Positions 1 through 5,377 are shown, numbered from the stretch's first letter. The stretch is DNA of 5,377 nt from DUZB01 sp964407525 (GCA_964407525.1 CAYOWC010000325.1:1-5377); one strand, 5' to 3'. Notes: generated from the sequence alone by a model not told the origin. Numbers and translations are program-made.

Positions 1-998
1 CGACGGGAAAGATCGCCCATTTCTCCTCCGGCCACGATATGGTCTTTCCCTTTGTAGGTTATCTGGCCAACAGGGGAAATCACCGCTGCAGTACCGGTCC
101 CGAACGCTTCTTTCAAACGTCCGTCACTTGCTGCATCAATGACTTCGTCAATTGTCAGGGATCGTTCTGTAATTTTCAGGTCCCAGTCTTTCACAATTCG
201 GATGACGGAGTCTCTCGTAACACCGGGAAGGATACTCCCGTTGAGGGGGGCAGTGATCAGTTCGTCGTCGATGAGAAAAAACATATTCATAGTCCCCACC
301 TCTTCCACATATTTCCTCTCTGCCGCGTCAAGCCAAAGTACCTGGGTGAAACCTTTTTTCTTTGCTTCCTCAGCAGCCAGCAGACTTGCCGCATAATTGC
401 CTGCTGTTTTGGCTTCCCCTGTTCCCCCTATTGCCGCCCGAACAAAAAAATCCTCCACGTAGATCTTTACGGGATTCAAGCCCTCTTTATAATAGGCTCC
501 CACCGGCCCGATAATGATGAAGAAAAGGTAGGTATTTGCCGGTCGAACTCCGAGATGCGGTTCTGTGGCGATCATTGTGGGCCTGATATAAAGAGAAGTT
601 CCTTCACTTCTTGGGATCCATTCTTTGTCCAGCAAAAGCAGCTTTTTCAACCCTTCCATAGCCAGATCGATGTCCAATTCAGGCATGCAAAGCCTCTTGG
701 CCGATCGGTTCAATCTCTCAAAATTTCCCCTGGGCCTGAAAAGGTAAATGCTGTTATCTGCTCCCCAGTAGGCTTTGAGACCCTCGAAAATTTCCTGGCC
801 GTAGTGAAGAGCCATGGCGGCGGGATCAATGTGCAAATCCCCGTATGGTTCAACTCTTGGATTTTCCCAACCACTTTCAGATCGATAATCGATTGAAAAC
901 ATGTGATCGGTAGTAATTTCTCCGAACCCAAGAGCGGACTCATCCTCAGGTTTGGTTTTCAATCGTTCCCGTTCTGCTTTTGTCACCTTGATTTCCAT
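1..998 (-). CDS. ilvE: Branched-chain amino acid aminotransferase (3' end cut by window)
   Basis: PLP-dependent fold-type IV aminotransferase. It interconverts leucine, isoleucine and valine with their 2-keto acids using glutamate/2-oxoglutarate, the last step of branched-chain amino acid synthesis, in the cytoplasm. 332 codons are present; family members of this long (BCAT-like) type have roughly 355 residues, so about 20 C-terminal residues lie beyond base 1. Visible landmarks are EIFEGLKAY (from residue 69), RPTMIATEPHLGVRP in the substrate domain, the Schiff-base lysine K197 in GEAKTAGNYAAS, the class IV signature EVGTMNMF (233-240), and the phosphate-binding GTGTAAV (300-306). I chose the ATG at 998 because AGGAG lies 7 bases upstream. 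An in-frame ATG two codons earlier (1004) sits too close to that site. It lies 89 bases downstream of the DUF362 gene on the same strand and may share its transcript. Family call is firm; preference for branched-chain substrates is inferred from overall resemblance. Confidence 0.94.
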   Translation of the reverse strand, partial: MEIKVTKAERERLKTKPEDESALGFGEITTDHMFSIDYRSESGWENPRVEPYGDLHIDPAAMALHYGQEIFEGLKAYWGADNSIYLFRPRGNFERLNRSAKRLCMPELDIDLAMEGLKKLLLLDKEWIPRSEGTSLYIRPTMIATEPHLGVRPANTYLFFIIIGPVGAYYKEGLNPVKIYVEDFFVRAAIGGTGEAKTAGNYAASLLAAEEAKKKGFTQVLWLDAAERKYVEEVGTMNMFFLIDDELITAPLNGSILPGVTRDSVIRIVKDWDLKITERSLTIDEVIDAASDGRLKEAFGTGTAAVISPVGQITYKGKDHIVAGGEMGDLSR

Positions 999-1005
999 AA
1001 TCATA

Positions 1006-1010
1006 CTCCT
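1006..1010 (-). promoter_or_regulatory. Shine-Dalgarno site of ilvE
   Basis: The minus strand reads AGGAG here, 7 bases before the ATG at 998 but only 1 base before the in-frame ATG at 1004. This spacing selects the ATG at 998 as the start. Confidence 0.8.
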
Positions 1011-1031
1011 TCATTATTCAAAAATTATGCT

Positions 1032-1054
1032 ATCTCCCTTATCACAGGGAAGAT
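1032..1054. repeat. Imperfect inverted repeat upstream of ilvE
   Basis: Seen on the minus strand: arms ATCTTCC and GGGAGAT pair over 7 positions (one G-T wobble in RNA) around a 9-base centre. The repeat lies in the 89-base space between the DUF362 stop codon and the ilvE start. No run of T directly follows it, so it is a poor intrinsic terminator. It could be an operator or an RNA hairpin, or it could be chance. No function can be assigned from sequence alone. Confidence 0.35.
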
Positions 1055-1087
1055 CCAAATGCAAGCAGCATACGCGGGTTCGCTGAC

Positions 1088-2197
1088 TCAAATCGGAATC
1101 AATTCGTATTTTCGACTACCCAATCCAATTTTATCGGCATGTTCGAGCTGGATATTCCAGTCTACCTTGGGATAGACCCCTTTGAATTTGTCGTCTCCCG
1201 TGGACAGGCAATTTTTGAGGCAGGAACCCGGCGCGCCCTGCTGCTGATTTACCAGATCAACGGAAGCCTGATCAATGGCTACAGGATCCGTTGATGCAAG
1301 CACACCGATATCGTTGACGATGGGTGAATCGCTGTGCCCGTAACAGTCACAGGCGGGAGAAATATCTATCAGATAATTGAAAAAAAGGCATTTCCCTTTT
1401 TTCCCCTTTAGTACCGCAACTGTATATTCTGCCATTTTTTTCTGAAAAAGAGGAATATCGGCGTTCCATCGAACGTCTATGGCCCCGTTTGGACAGATCA
1501 GTATGCATTCTCCGCATCCGATACATTTTTTTGTATCTATGGAGGCTTTTTTCTCTTTGATAGACAATGCTTTTTGAGAACAATGTGCCACGCAATCGCC
1601 ACAGCCAACGCATTTTTTAGACTTGACTTTGGGGGACAAATCCGAATGTTGATCCATCTTACCCTTTCTGGAAGCGCAGCCCATCCCAAGGTTCTTGATG
1701 GTGCCCCCGAAACCGGAAAGCTCGTGTCCTTTGAAATGCGCCAAGCTTATGAGAGTGTCGCTTTCAACAATATCCTTGCCAATGTAAGCAAACTGTATCG
1801 TCTCCTGGTCGATCTTTATTTTCGAAGACCCGGCGCCCCGAAGTCCATCTGCAATGATGATCGGTGCATCGATGACAGGGTAGCTAAAACCGTTTTCCGC
1901 TGCCGTCAACAGATGGGAAACGCTGTCACTCCTCGTTCCGGCATAAAGAGTATTTGAATCCGTGAGAAAAGGGGAGCCTTTCAATTCCCTTATCTTTCCG
2001 ATGACAGGTTTGACAAGTACAGGGCGAATAAAAGCTGTATTTCCTTTTTCTCCGAAATGCAGTTTGACGGCAACCAGGTTTCGGTCAGAAATGATTTTAT
2101 TTATCCCGGCACTCTCAGCAAGCCGGACTATTTTGGCAGGCAGGTTCTCTTTGAAAGAAGTCCTCAAATCCGAGAAATACACTTTGGCCGTGGTCAT
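1088..2197 (-). CDS. DUF362 iron-sulfur protein with two [4Fe-4S] ferredoxin motifs
   Basis: 369-residue cytoplasmic protein of the DUF362 family (uncharacterised Fe-S centre proteins); no signal peptide or membrane segment. N-terminal DUF362 features are VAVKLHFGEKGN (42-53) and HFKGHELSGFGGTIKNLGMG (154-173). A 2x[4Fe-4S] insert follows: C196-x2-C199-x2-C202-x3-C206 and C225-x2-C228-x2-C231-x3-C235-P. The first motif has Ser instead of the usual Pro after its last Cys. The C-terminal half resumes DUF362 with ISPACDCYGHSD (279-290) and DIGVLASTDPVAIDQA (296-311). Further cysteines C174, C270, C283, C285, C326 and C330 could bind metal or another cluster (inference). The start at 2197 is set by AGGAG 7 bases upstream; the open frame continues into the N run only by accident. 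Electron transfer or cluster-linked chemistry is likely, but the reaction is unknown. Its position ahead of ilvE suggests co-transcription, not necessarily a shared pathway. Confidence 0.9.
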   Translation of the reverse strand: MTTAKVYFSDLRTSFKENLPAKIVRLAESAGINKIISDRNLVAVKLHFGEKGNTAFIRPVLVKPVIGKIRELKGSPFLTDSNTLYAGTRSDSVSHLLTAAENGFSYPVIDAPIIIADGLRGAGSSKIKIDQETIQFAYIGKDIVESDTLISLAHFKGHELSGFGGTIKNLGMGCASRKGKMDQHSDLSPKVKSKKCVGCGDCVAHCSQKALSIKEKKASIDTKKCIGCGECILICPNGAIDVRWNADIPLFQKKMAEYTVAVLKGKKGKCLFFNYLIDISPACDCYGHSDSPIVNDIGVLASTDPVAIDQASVDLVNQQQGAPGSCLKNCLSTGDDKFKGVYPKVDWNIQLEHADKIGLGSRKYELIPI

Positions 2198-2204
2198 GCA
2201 AAGT

Positions 2205-2209
2205 CTCCT
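2205..2209 (-). promoter_or_regulatory. Shine-Dalgarno site of the DUF362 gene
   Basis: The minus strand reads AGGAG, 7 bases before the ATG at 2197. It fixes the start and excludes longer versions of the reading frame that run through the unresolved bases. Confidence 0.8.
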
Positions 2210-2230
2210 ATGTTCTAATAAAGTTGTGTT

Positions 2231-2330
2231 NNNNNNNNNNNNNNNNNNNNNNNNNNNNNNNNNNNNNNNNNNNNNNNNNNNNNNNNNNNNNNNNNNNNNN
2301 NNNNNNNNNNNNNNNNNNNNNNNNNNNNNN
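2231..2330. other. Assembly gap (100 N)
   Basis: Exactly 100 undetermined bases. A round 100 is the usual placeholder for a scaffold join of unknown length, so real distance and content are unknown. It sits between the DUF362 gene (minus) and the rhodanese-like gene (plus). It therefore hides most of the divergent promoter region and could hide further genes. Confidence 0.98.
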
Positions 2331-2378
2331 TGCAATGTCGCTTTAAGTCCACAATTTCTTGTTTGAAGAAGAGAGATT

Positions 2379-3002
2379 ATGAGAAAAATCAAATTCCTGA
2401 CATATCCCATGATTCTGGTGATCCTGCTTGTTTTTTTCGGACACTCTTTTGCTCAGGACCCAAAACAGATATTGAGTCTTGAAGCCTACGATATGTTGAA
2501 TACGGTTCCGGAGACCTACCTTATCGATGTAAGAACGAGAGCTGAGTACCAATTTGTGGGGCACCCCATTAATGCTTATCTTTTTCCCTATAGATTCTTG
2601 ACGCAGGATCTCGAAAAAATCAATGATGAGCACAGGTACGCCTTTAGTAAAAAGAACAAAAAATTTATAGAGCAAATATCCAAAGTCTTCAAGAAAACGG
2701 ACAACCTGCTGATTATCAGCTCAAACGGGGTCAGGAGTGCTCTTGCGGCAAAAGAACTGATGGCCGCCGGTTTCAAGAATATCTATGATGTGGAAAATGG
2801 ATTTGAAGGGCCCGAATTTCCCTTTTTTAAAGACAGCAACGAACAAAAATTTTACAGACAACTTGCTAAAAGAAATAAAATTAATGGGTTTAACCACAAA
2901 AGGCATTACGGGTGGCAATGGTGGGGGCTACCATGGACCTATGATATAGATCCTAAATTTGTTTATCCCCCTGACCTGACACCATCCAAGAAAAAGAAAT
3001 AG
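2379..3002 (+). CDS. Exported rhodanese-like protein lacking the active-site cysteine
   Basis: 207 residues. The N-terminus looks like a Sec signal peptide: basic start (R2, K3, K5), hydrophobic stretch about residues 6-21, likely cleavage after HSFA (A25). The protein therefore probably acts in the periplasm. A rhodanese fold follows: LIDVRTRAEYQFVGHPINA (48-66) is the typical first half, and LLIISSNGVRSALAAKELMA (110-129) is the active-site loop and helix. Normal sulfurtransferases read C-x-x-G-x-R-S in that loop; here it is S114-S-N-G-V-R-S120, and the whole protein contains no Cys. Classical persulfide chemistry is therefore excluded, and a binding or structural role is more likely (inference). 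The C-terminal tail has HYGWQWWGLPWTY (176-188), with four Trp in eight residues, and ends in four Lys. The start has only a weak purine-rich site (AAGAGAG). The next gene begins 11 bases on, so the two are probably co-transcribed. Confidence 0.85.
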   Translation: MRKIKFLTYPMILVILLVFFGHSFAQDPKQILSLEAYDMLNTVPETYLIDVRTRAEYQFVGHPINAYLFPYRFLTQDLEKINDEHRYAFSKKNKKFIEQISKVFKKTDNLLIISSNGVRSALAAKELMAAGFKNIYDVENGFEGPEFPFFKDSNEQKFYRQLAKRNKINGFNHKRHYGWQWWGLPWTYDIDPKFVYPPDLTPSKKKK

Positions 3003-3013
3003 GGAGGAATACT

Positions 3014-3208
3014 ATGGATTCTGAAGAACTGAGTGAACTGATGAAGCAGGTGGAAGAAAAGGGCGTGGACTGGGCAGAGGTGGAGCAAAAAACGAAAACG
3101 TCTCGTCAGGTACTGGATCTTTACCTTAACTCCGGACCTGTTCCCGTAACCATTATAAATAATTTGAAAAAAATATTGGAAACGCCGGTAGAAGCGCCAG
3201 CCGCATAA
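3014..3208 (+). CDS. Small unrecognised protein, helix-turn-helix-like
   Basis: 64-residue protein that I do not recognise. A strong ribosome site (GGAGG, 6 bases before the ATG) overlaps the stop codon of the rhodanese-like gene, and the stop-to-start distance is only 11 bases, so it is very likely translated in the same operon. No Cys, no signal peptide, no membrane segment. Predicted by eye: an acidic amphipathic helix (about 2-16), then VDWAEVEQKT (18-27), SRQVLDLYLN (30-39), a break at GPVP (41-44), and IINNLKKILE (47-56), ending in a Pro/Ala tail. The spacing resembles the helices of a Cro/C1-type DNA-binding fold, with TSRQVLDLY as the would-be recognition helix. That is a resemblance only; a small adaptor or toxin/antitoxin-like protein cannot be excluded. 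It precedes trxA by 67 bases. Confidence 0.75.
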   Translation: MDSEELSELMKQVEEKGVDWAEVEQKTKTSRQVLDLYLNSGPVPVTIINNLKKILETPVEAPAA

Positions 3209-3226
3209 TCAAGGAAAAAGACCAAA

Positions 3227-3246
3227 GCTTGAAAACGGGTTCAAGC
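3227..3246. repeat. Perfect 7-bp inverted repeat upstream of trxA
   Basis: GCTTGAA and TTCAAGC are exact reverse complements separated by six bases (AACGGG). The repeat sits between the small gene and trxA, ending 29 bases before the trxA ATG. No T-run follows, so it is not a standard terminator. It could be a protein-binding operator or an mRNA hairpin in the trxA leader. The repeat is directly visible; its role is unknown. Confidence 0.6.
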
Positions 3247-3263
3247 GCGATGGAAAATTATAA

Positions 3264-3268
3264 AGGAG
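3264..3268 (+). promoter_or_regulatory. Shine-Dalgarno site of trxA
   Basis: AGGAG lies 7 bases before the ATG at 3276 and only 4 before the adjoining GTG at 3273. The ATG is therefore the better start, and it places the active-site cysteines at 32 and 35, as in E. coli thioredoxin. Confidence 0.8.
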
Positions 3269-3275
3269 TATTGTG

Positions 3276-3599
3276 ATGGGTGATGTTTTGCAAGTGACGG
3301 ACGCTGATTTTGAAGAGCAAATCGTAAAGTCGGACCTTCCTGCCATGGTTGATTTTTGGGCTGAATGGTGCGGACCCTGTAAGACCGTGGGGCCTGTGGT
3401 GGAAGAACTGGCTCTGGAGTATAAGGATAAAATAAAGATAGCCAAAATGAATGTGGATGAAAACAGGGAAACGCCTGCCAAATTTGGTATTCGGAATATT
3501 CCCACACTTATCCTTTTCAAGGGTGGCGAAGTGGCGCAGACCATTGTCGGCGCGTATCCAAAAAGTCATCTTGACGGGGAATTGAAAAAACTTCTGTAG
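3276..3599 (+). CDS. trxA: Thioredoxin
   Basis: Cytoplasmic thioredoxin of 107 residues, the normal length for the family. It reduces protein disulfides and supplies electrons to enzymes such as ribonucleotide reductase and peroxiredoxins; it is itself re-reduced by thioredoxin reductase, encoded just downstream. The active site WCGPCK is intact with C32 and C35. The buried Asp (D26 in MVDFWAEW) and cis-proline (P76 in NIPT) are in place, and the C-terminal LILFKGGEV strand-turn is typical. There is no signal peptide. The ATG at 3276 is preferred to the GTG directly before it because of ribosome-site spacing. It lies 67 bases after the small gene with an inverted repeat between, and is followed by a probable terminator, so it may end the rhodanese-small gene-trxA transcript. 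Nothing in the sequence suggests an atypical variant. Confidence 0.97.
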   Translation: MGDVLQVTDADFEEQIVKSDLPAMVDFWAEWCGPCKTVGPVVEELALEYKDKIKIAKMNVDENRETPAKFGIRNIPTLILFKGGEVAQTIVGAYPKSHLDGELKKLL

Positions 3600-3614
3600 A
3601 TTTTTCTACCATAC

Positions 3615-3650
3615 CCCGCTTCTTGTCTGTTCTGTTGCGGGCTTTTTTTT
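3615..3650 (+). terminator. Probable rho-independent terminator after trxA
   Basis: CCCGC (3615-3619) pairs with GCGGG (3637-3641), followed by C and eight T (3643-3650). The stem is short (5 bp, all but one pair in the repeat G-C) and the loop is long (17 bases), so termination may be partial. A second tiny repeat, GTAGA-TTTT-TCTAC (3596-3609), overlaps the trxA stop codon just upstream. Placement directly after trxA supports a real terminator. Confidence 0.6.
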
Positions 3651-3717
3651 GAAGGGGTTGGCACTGGAGACCTTTGAAAATCGTTATAGTCTTCAAGTGT
3701 GAAATACCAGGTTAAAA

Positions 3718-4632
3718 ATGGAAGAATTAATTATTATCGGAGCAGGGCCCGCAGGTCTCACTGCAGGCCTATACGCCGCACGCGCGCGGCTCAAAACTGT
3801 TTTGTTAGAGAGACTTGCCCCCGGTGGACAGGTCATGACCACGGATCGAGTGGAAAACTACCCTGGTTTTCCTGAAGGGATCTCAGGTTTTGAACTGATC
3901 GACAGGATGAAAAAACAGGCTGAAAGCTTTGACCTCAAAATTGAATTGACCGAGGTTTCCAGCCTGGAACTGACACCGGAAAAGAAAGTGGTTGTTACAG
4001 ACAAGGGCAGATACGAATCCAAAGCCCTGATTCTCACGACGGGTGCGACTCCAATGAAAATCGGAATTGAAGGAGAAACCCTGTTGACCGGGAAAGGGGT
4101 GTCTTATTGTGCGACCTGCGATGGACCGTTTTACAGGGATCAGGAAGTAGCCGTCATAGGCGGTGGTGATACTGCCATTGAGGAGGCTCTTTTCCTCACA
4201 AGATTTGTTAGTAACGTGCATGTTATACACAGGCGTGATGAATTGCGGGCCACCAAATTGCTTCAGGAAAGAGCCATGGCGGATGAGAAGATCCACTTCA
4301 TCTGGGATACCATACCGACGCGGATTCTGGGGGTAAATGGGGTCGAGGGCATTGAACTGAAAAATGTCAAGACCGAGGGAATTTCTCAACTGCCGGTGGA
4401 GGGTGTTTTCGTTTTTGTTGGGTACAGTCCGGGCAATGACCTGATAAAAGGAAAGCTGGACCTGGACCCTTATGGATACGTTATTACCGACAATGACATG
4501 GAAACTTCCGTGCCTGGTGTCTTTGCTGCGGGTGATATCCGGTCCAAACTTCTTCGACAGATCGTGACTGCCGTGGGAGAAGGCGCCACCGCCACTTTCG
4601 CAGCGGAAAAATATTTAGAGGGATTCAAATAG
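3718..4632 (+). CDS. trxB: Thioredoxin-disulfide reductase (NADPH)
   Basis: Low-molecular-weight flavoprotein reductase, 304 residues (bacterial members are usually about 305-320). It passes electrons from NADPH through FAD and a redox disulfide to thioredoxin in the cytoplasm. Domains in order: FAD-binding GAGPAG (8-13); a further FAD-domain stretch around GGQVMTTDRVENYPGF (36-51); active-site disulfide C131-A-T-C134-D; NADPH-binding GGGDTAIE (148-155); NADPH-selecting HRRDELRA (171-178), whose arginines favour the 2'-phosphate; and the second FAD contact FAAGDI (269-274), followed by RQIVTAVGEGATA. All key residues are present, so an active enzyme is expected. The start is fixed by an in-frame stop six codons upstream; the ribosome site is weak (AGG six bases before the ATG). 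It follows trxA after a terminator, so it is probably driven partly by its own promoter. bamD follows after 8 bases. Confidence 0.97.
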   Translation: MEELIIIGAGPAGLTAGLYAARARLKTVLLERLAPGGQVMTTDRVENYPGFPEGISGFELIDRMKKQAESFDLKIELTEVSSLELTPEKKVVVTDKGRYESKALILTTGATPMKIGIEGETLLTGKGVSYCATCDGPFYRDQEVAVIGGGDTAIEEALFLTRFVSNVHVIHRRDELRATKLLQERAMADEKIHFIWDTIPTRILGVNGVEGIELKNVKTEGISQLPVEGVFVFVGYSPGNDLIKGKLDLDPYGYVITDNDMETSVPGVFAAGDIRSKLLRQIVTAVGEGATATFAAEKYLEGFK

Positions 4633-4640
4633 CCTCCTTG

Positions 4641-5377
4641 ATGAAATCCAGCTTTTATAAAATGCTCTCCCTGTTCCTTGTGGGAATTTGCATGGTTCTG
4701 CTTTTGAGTGGGTGTGGACTTTGGAAAAAGGTCTTTGGAGACGATATAGAGCCGACCCCCGCAGAACTGATGAGTGAGGGGATGCAGGATTTCAACTCAG
4801 GTGAGTTTGAAGCCGCTACCGAAAAATTCCAGAAGATAAAGGATCGATATCCTTACAGCAAGAACGCCATACAAGCTGAGCTGAAAATGGCGGACGCTTT
4901 GTACCAGAGAGAAATGTTTGATGAAGCCTATGAAGAATATTCCGAATTTGAAAAGCTTCATCCCAAAAACCCGGATATCCCTTACGTTATTTATCAGGAG
5001 GGGATGTGCTTTTACCGGCAGGCAAGCACGATAGACAGGGACCAGTCCCACACCCTCCAGGCGAGGGAGGAGTTTGAAAGGGTCATCAAGCGGTATAAAA
5101 AAAGCCCTTACGCCAACATGGCCAAGAGAAAACTGAGGGAAAGCCTGGTCCAGATGGCAGAGCATGAACTTTATGTGGGGAACTTCTATTTCCGGGGGGA
5201 AAAGTATCAGGCCGCTATGGATCGCTACCTGTACATCATTGATCATTTCCCTGACTTGGGGCAATACTATGAAGCCATAGAAAACATAAAGAAATGCAAA
5301 GACCAAATTGCTGAAGATGAAGCACTCGCCGAAAAGGAAAAGATAGAGGGCAGAACCTGGTGGAGGAGCTTCAAAAT
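4641..5377 (+). CDS. bamD: Outer membrane protein assembly lipoprotein BamD (3' end cut by window)
   Basis: Lipoprotein partner of BamA in the BAM complex, which inserts beta-barrel proteins into the outer membrane. The N-terminus is a lipoprotein signal: K2 and K7, a hydrophobic stretch (8-22), then lipobox LLSG-C25. The residue after Cys is Gly, not Asp, consistent with outer-membrane sorting. The mature part is TPR-like: helix pairs at about 41-71, 77-108, 114-153 and 157-205. DRDQSHTLQAREEFERVIKR (132-151), followed by SPYANMAKRKL, closely matches the layout of E. coli BamD. 245 codons are visible, about the full length of the E. coli protein, so little is likely missing beyond base 5377. 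The ATG at 4641 is preferred over the in-frame ATG at 4662 because it keeps the basic n-region. No good ribosome site precedes either one. With only 8 bases after the trxB stop, translational coupling is likely. Confidence 0.92.
   Translation, partial: MKSSFYKMLSLFLVGICMVLLLSGCGLWKKVFGDDIEPTPAELMSEGMQDFNSGEFEAATEKFQKIKDRYPYSKNAIQAELKMADALYQREMFDEAYEEYSEFEKLHPKNPDIPYVIYQEGMCFYRQASTIDRDQSHTLQAREEFERVIKRYKKSPYANMAKRKLRESLVQMAEHELYVGNFYFRGEKYQAAMDRYLYIIDHFPDLGQYYEAIENIKKCKDQIAEDEALAEKEKIEGRTWWRSFK

Noticed and set aside
39..896. Long plus-strand open frame of 285 codons opposite the aminotransferase
   Set aside because: It is antisense to a clearly recognisable aminotransferase, its translation is Cys/Phe/Ser-rich without any family resemblance, and no ribosome site precedes it.
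1002..1004. Earlier in-frame ATG as the ilvE start
   Set aside because: It is one base from the AGGAG ribosome site, too close for initiation; the ATG six bases later has ideal spacing.
1962..2366. Plus-strand open frame running through the N gap
   Set aside because: It is antisense to the start of the DUF362 gene and stays open only because unresolved bases cannot show stops.
3259..3264. TATAAA as a -10 box for trxA
   Set aside because: It touches the trxA ribosome site, so transcription would start almost at the start codon, and no -35 lies at a proper distance.
3250..3276. Eight-codon mini-ORF (MENYKGVL) whose TGA overlaps the trxA ATG
   Set aside because: The TGATG overlap is suggestive of coupling, but no ribosome site precedes its ATG and the peptide shows no attenuator-like codon run; most likely chance.
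3658..3674. Sigma-54 promoter starting at TTGGCAC before trxB
   Set aside because: The -24 half is perfect, but the -12 half reads ACCT where TTGC is needed, so the required GC is absent.
3658..3690. Sigma-70 promoter for trxB: TTGGCA (3658-3663) with TATAGT (3685-3690)
   Set aside because: Each hexamer matches consensus at five of six positions, but the 21-base spacer is too long. TATAGT may be a true -10 with a poor -35, but I cannot support it as a feature.
3883..4389. Minus-strand open frame of 168 codons inside trxB
   Set aside because: trxB motifs are intact along the whole opposite frame; the antisense translation resembles nothing and has no start signal.
4797..5306. Minus-strand open frame of 169 codons inside bamD
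   Set aside because: It lies wholly opposite the BamD TPR region, which is convincing; this is a by-product of codon composition.

Overview
This window reads as a housekeeping stretch from a Gram-negative (diderm) bacterium. The best guess is a sulfate-reducer-like member of the Desulfobacterota (former Deltaproteobacteria). The diderm call rests on bamD, which encodes an outer-membrane assembly lipoprotein. The finer placement is inferred from the overall gene style: a DUF362/ferredoxin protein, a secreted rhodanese-like protein, and a thioredoxin system next to bamD. It is not proved by any marker here. A run of exactly 100 N at 2231-2330 shows this is a draft scaffold, probably metagenomic or short-read.

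Left part (1-2230), minus strand: a gene for a DUF362 iron-sulfur protein with two [4Fe-4S] ferredoxin motifs (2197-1088) is followed 89 bases later by a branched-chain amino acid aminotransferase (998 to beyond base 1, missing its last residues). Both have textbook ribosome binding sites and could be co-transcribed. An imperfect palindrome lies between them.

Middle: the N gap falls between the two divergent transcription units, so most of the divergent promoter region is unread and its true length is unknown.

Right part (2331-5377), plus strand: an exported rhodanese-like protein that contains no cysteine at all, a 64-residue unrecognised protein, thioredoxin (trxA), a probable intrinsic terminator, thioredoxin reductase (trxB), and the outer-membrane assembly lipoprotein gene bamD, cut by the window end after 245 codons. 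TrxB would use NADPH to reduce TrxA, giving a complete cytoplasmic thioredoxin couple. BamD starts 8 bases after trxB and is probably translated from the same message.

I see no mobile element, CRISPR array, RNA gene or clearly new system. The points most worth a second look are the cysteine-free rhodanese and its tryptophan-rich tail, the small helix-turn-helix-like gene next to it, and an inverted repeat in front of trxA whose half-sites recur in front of trxB.
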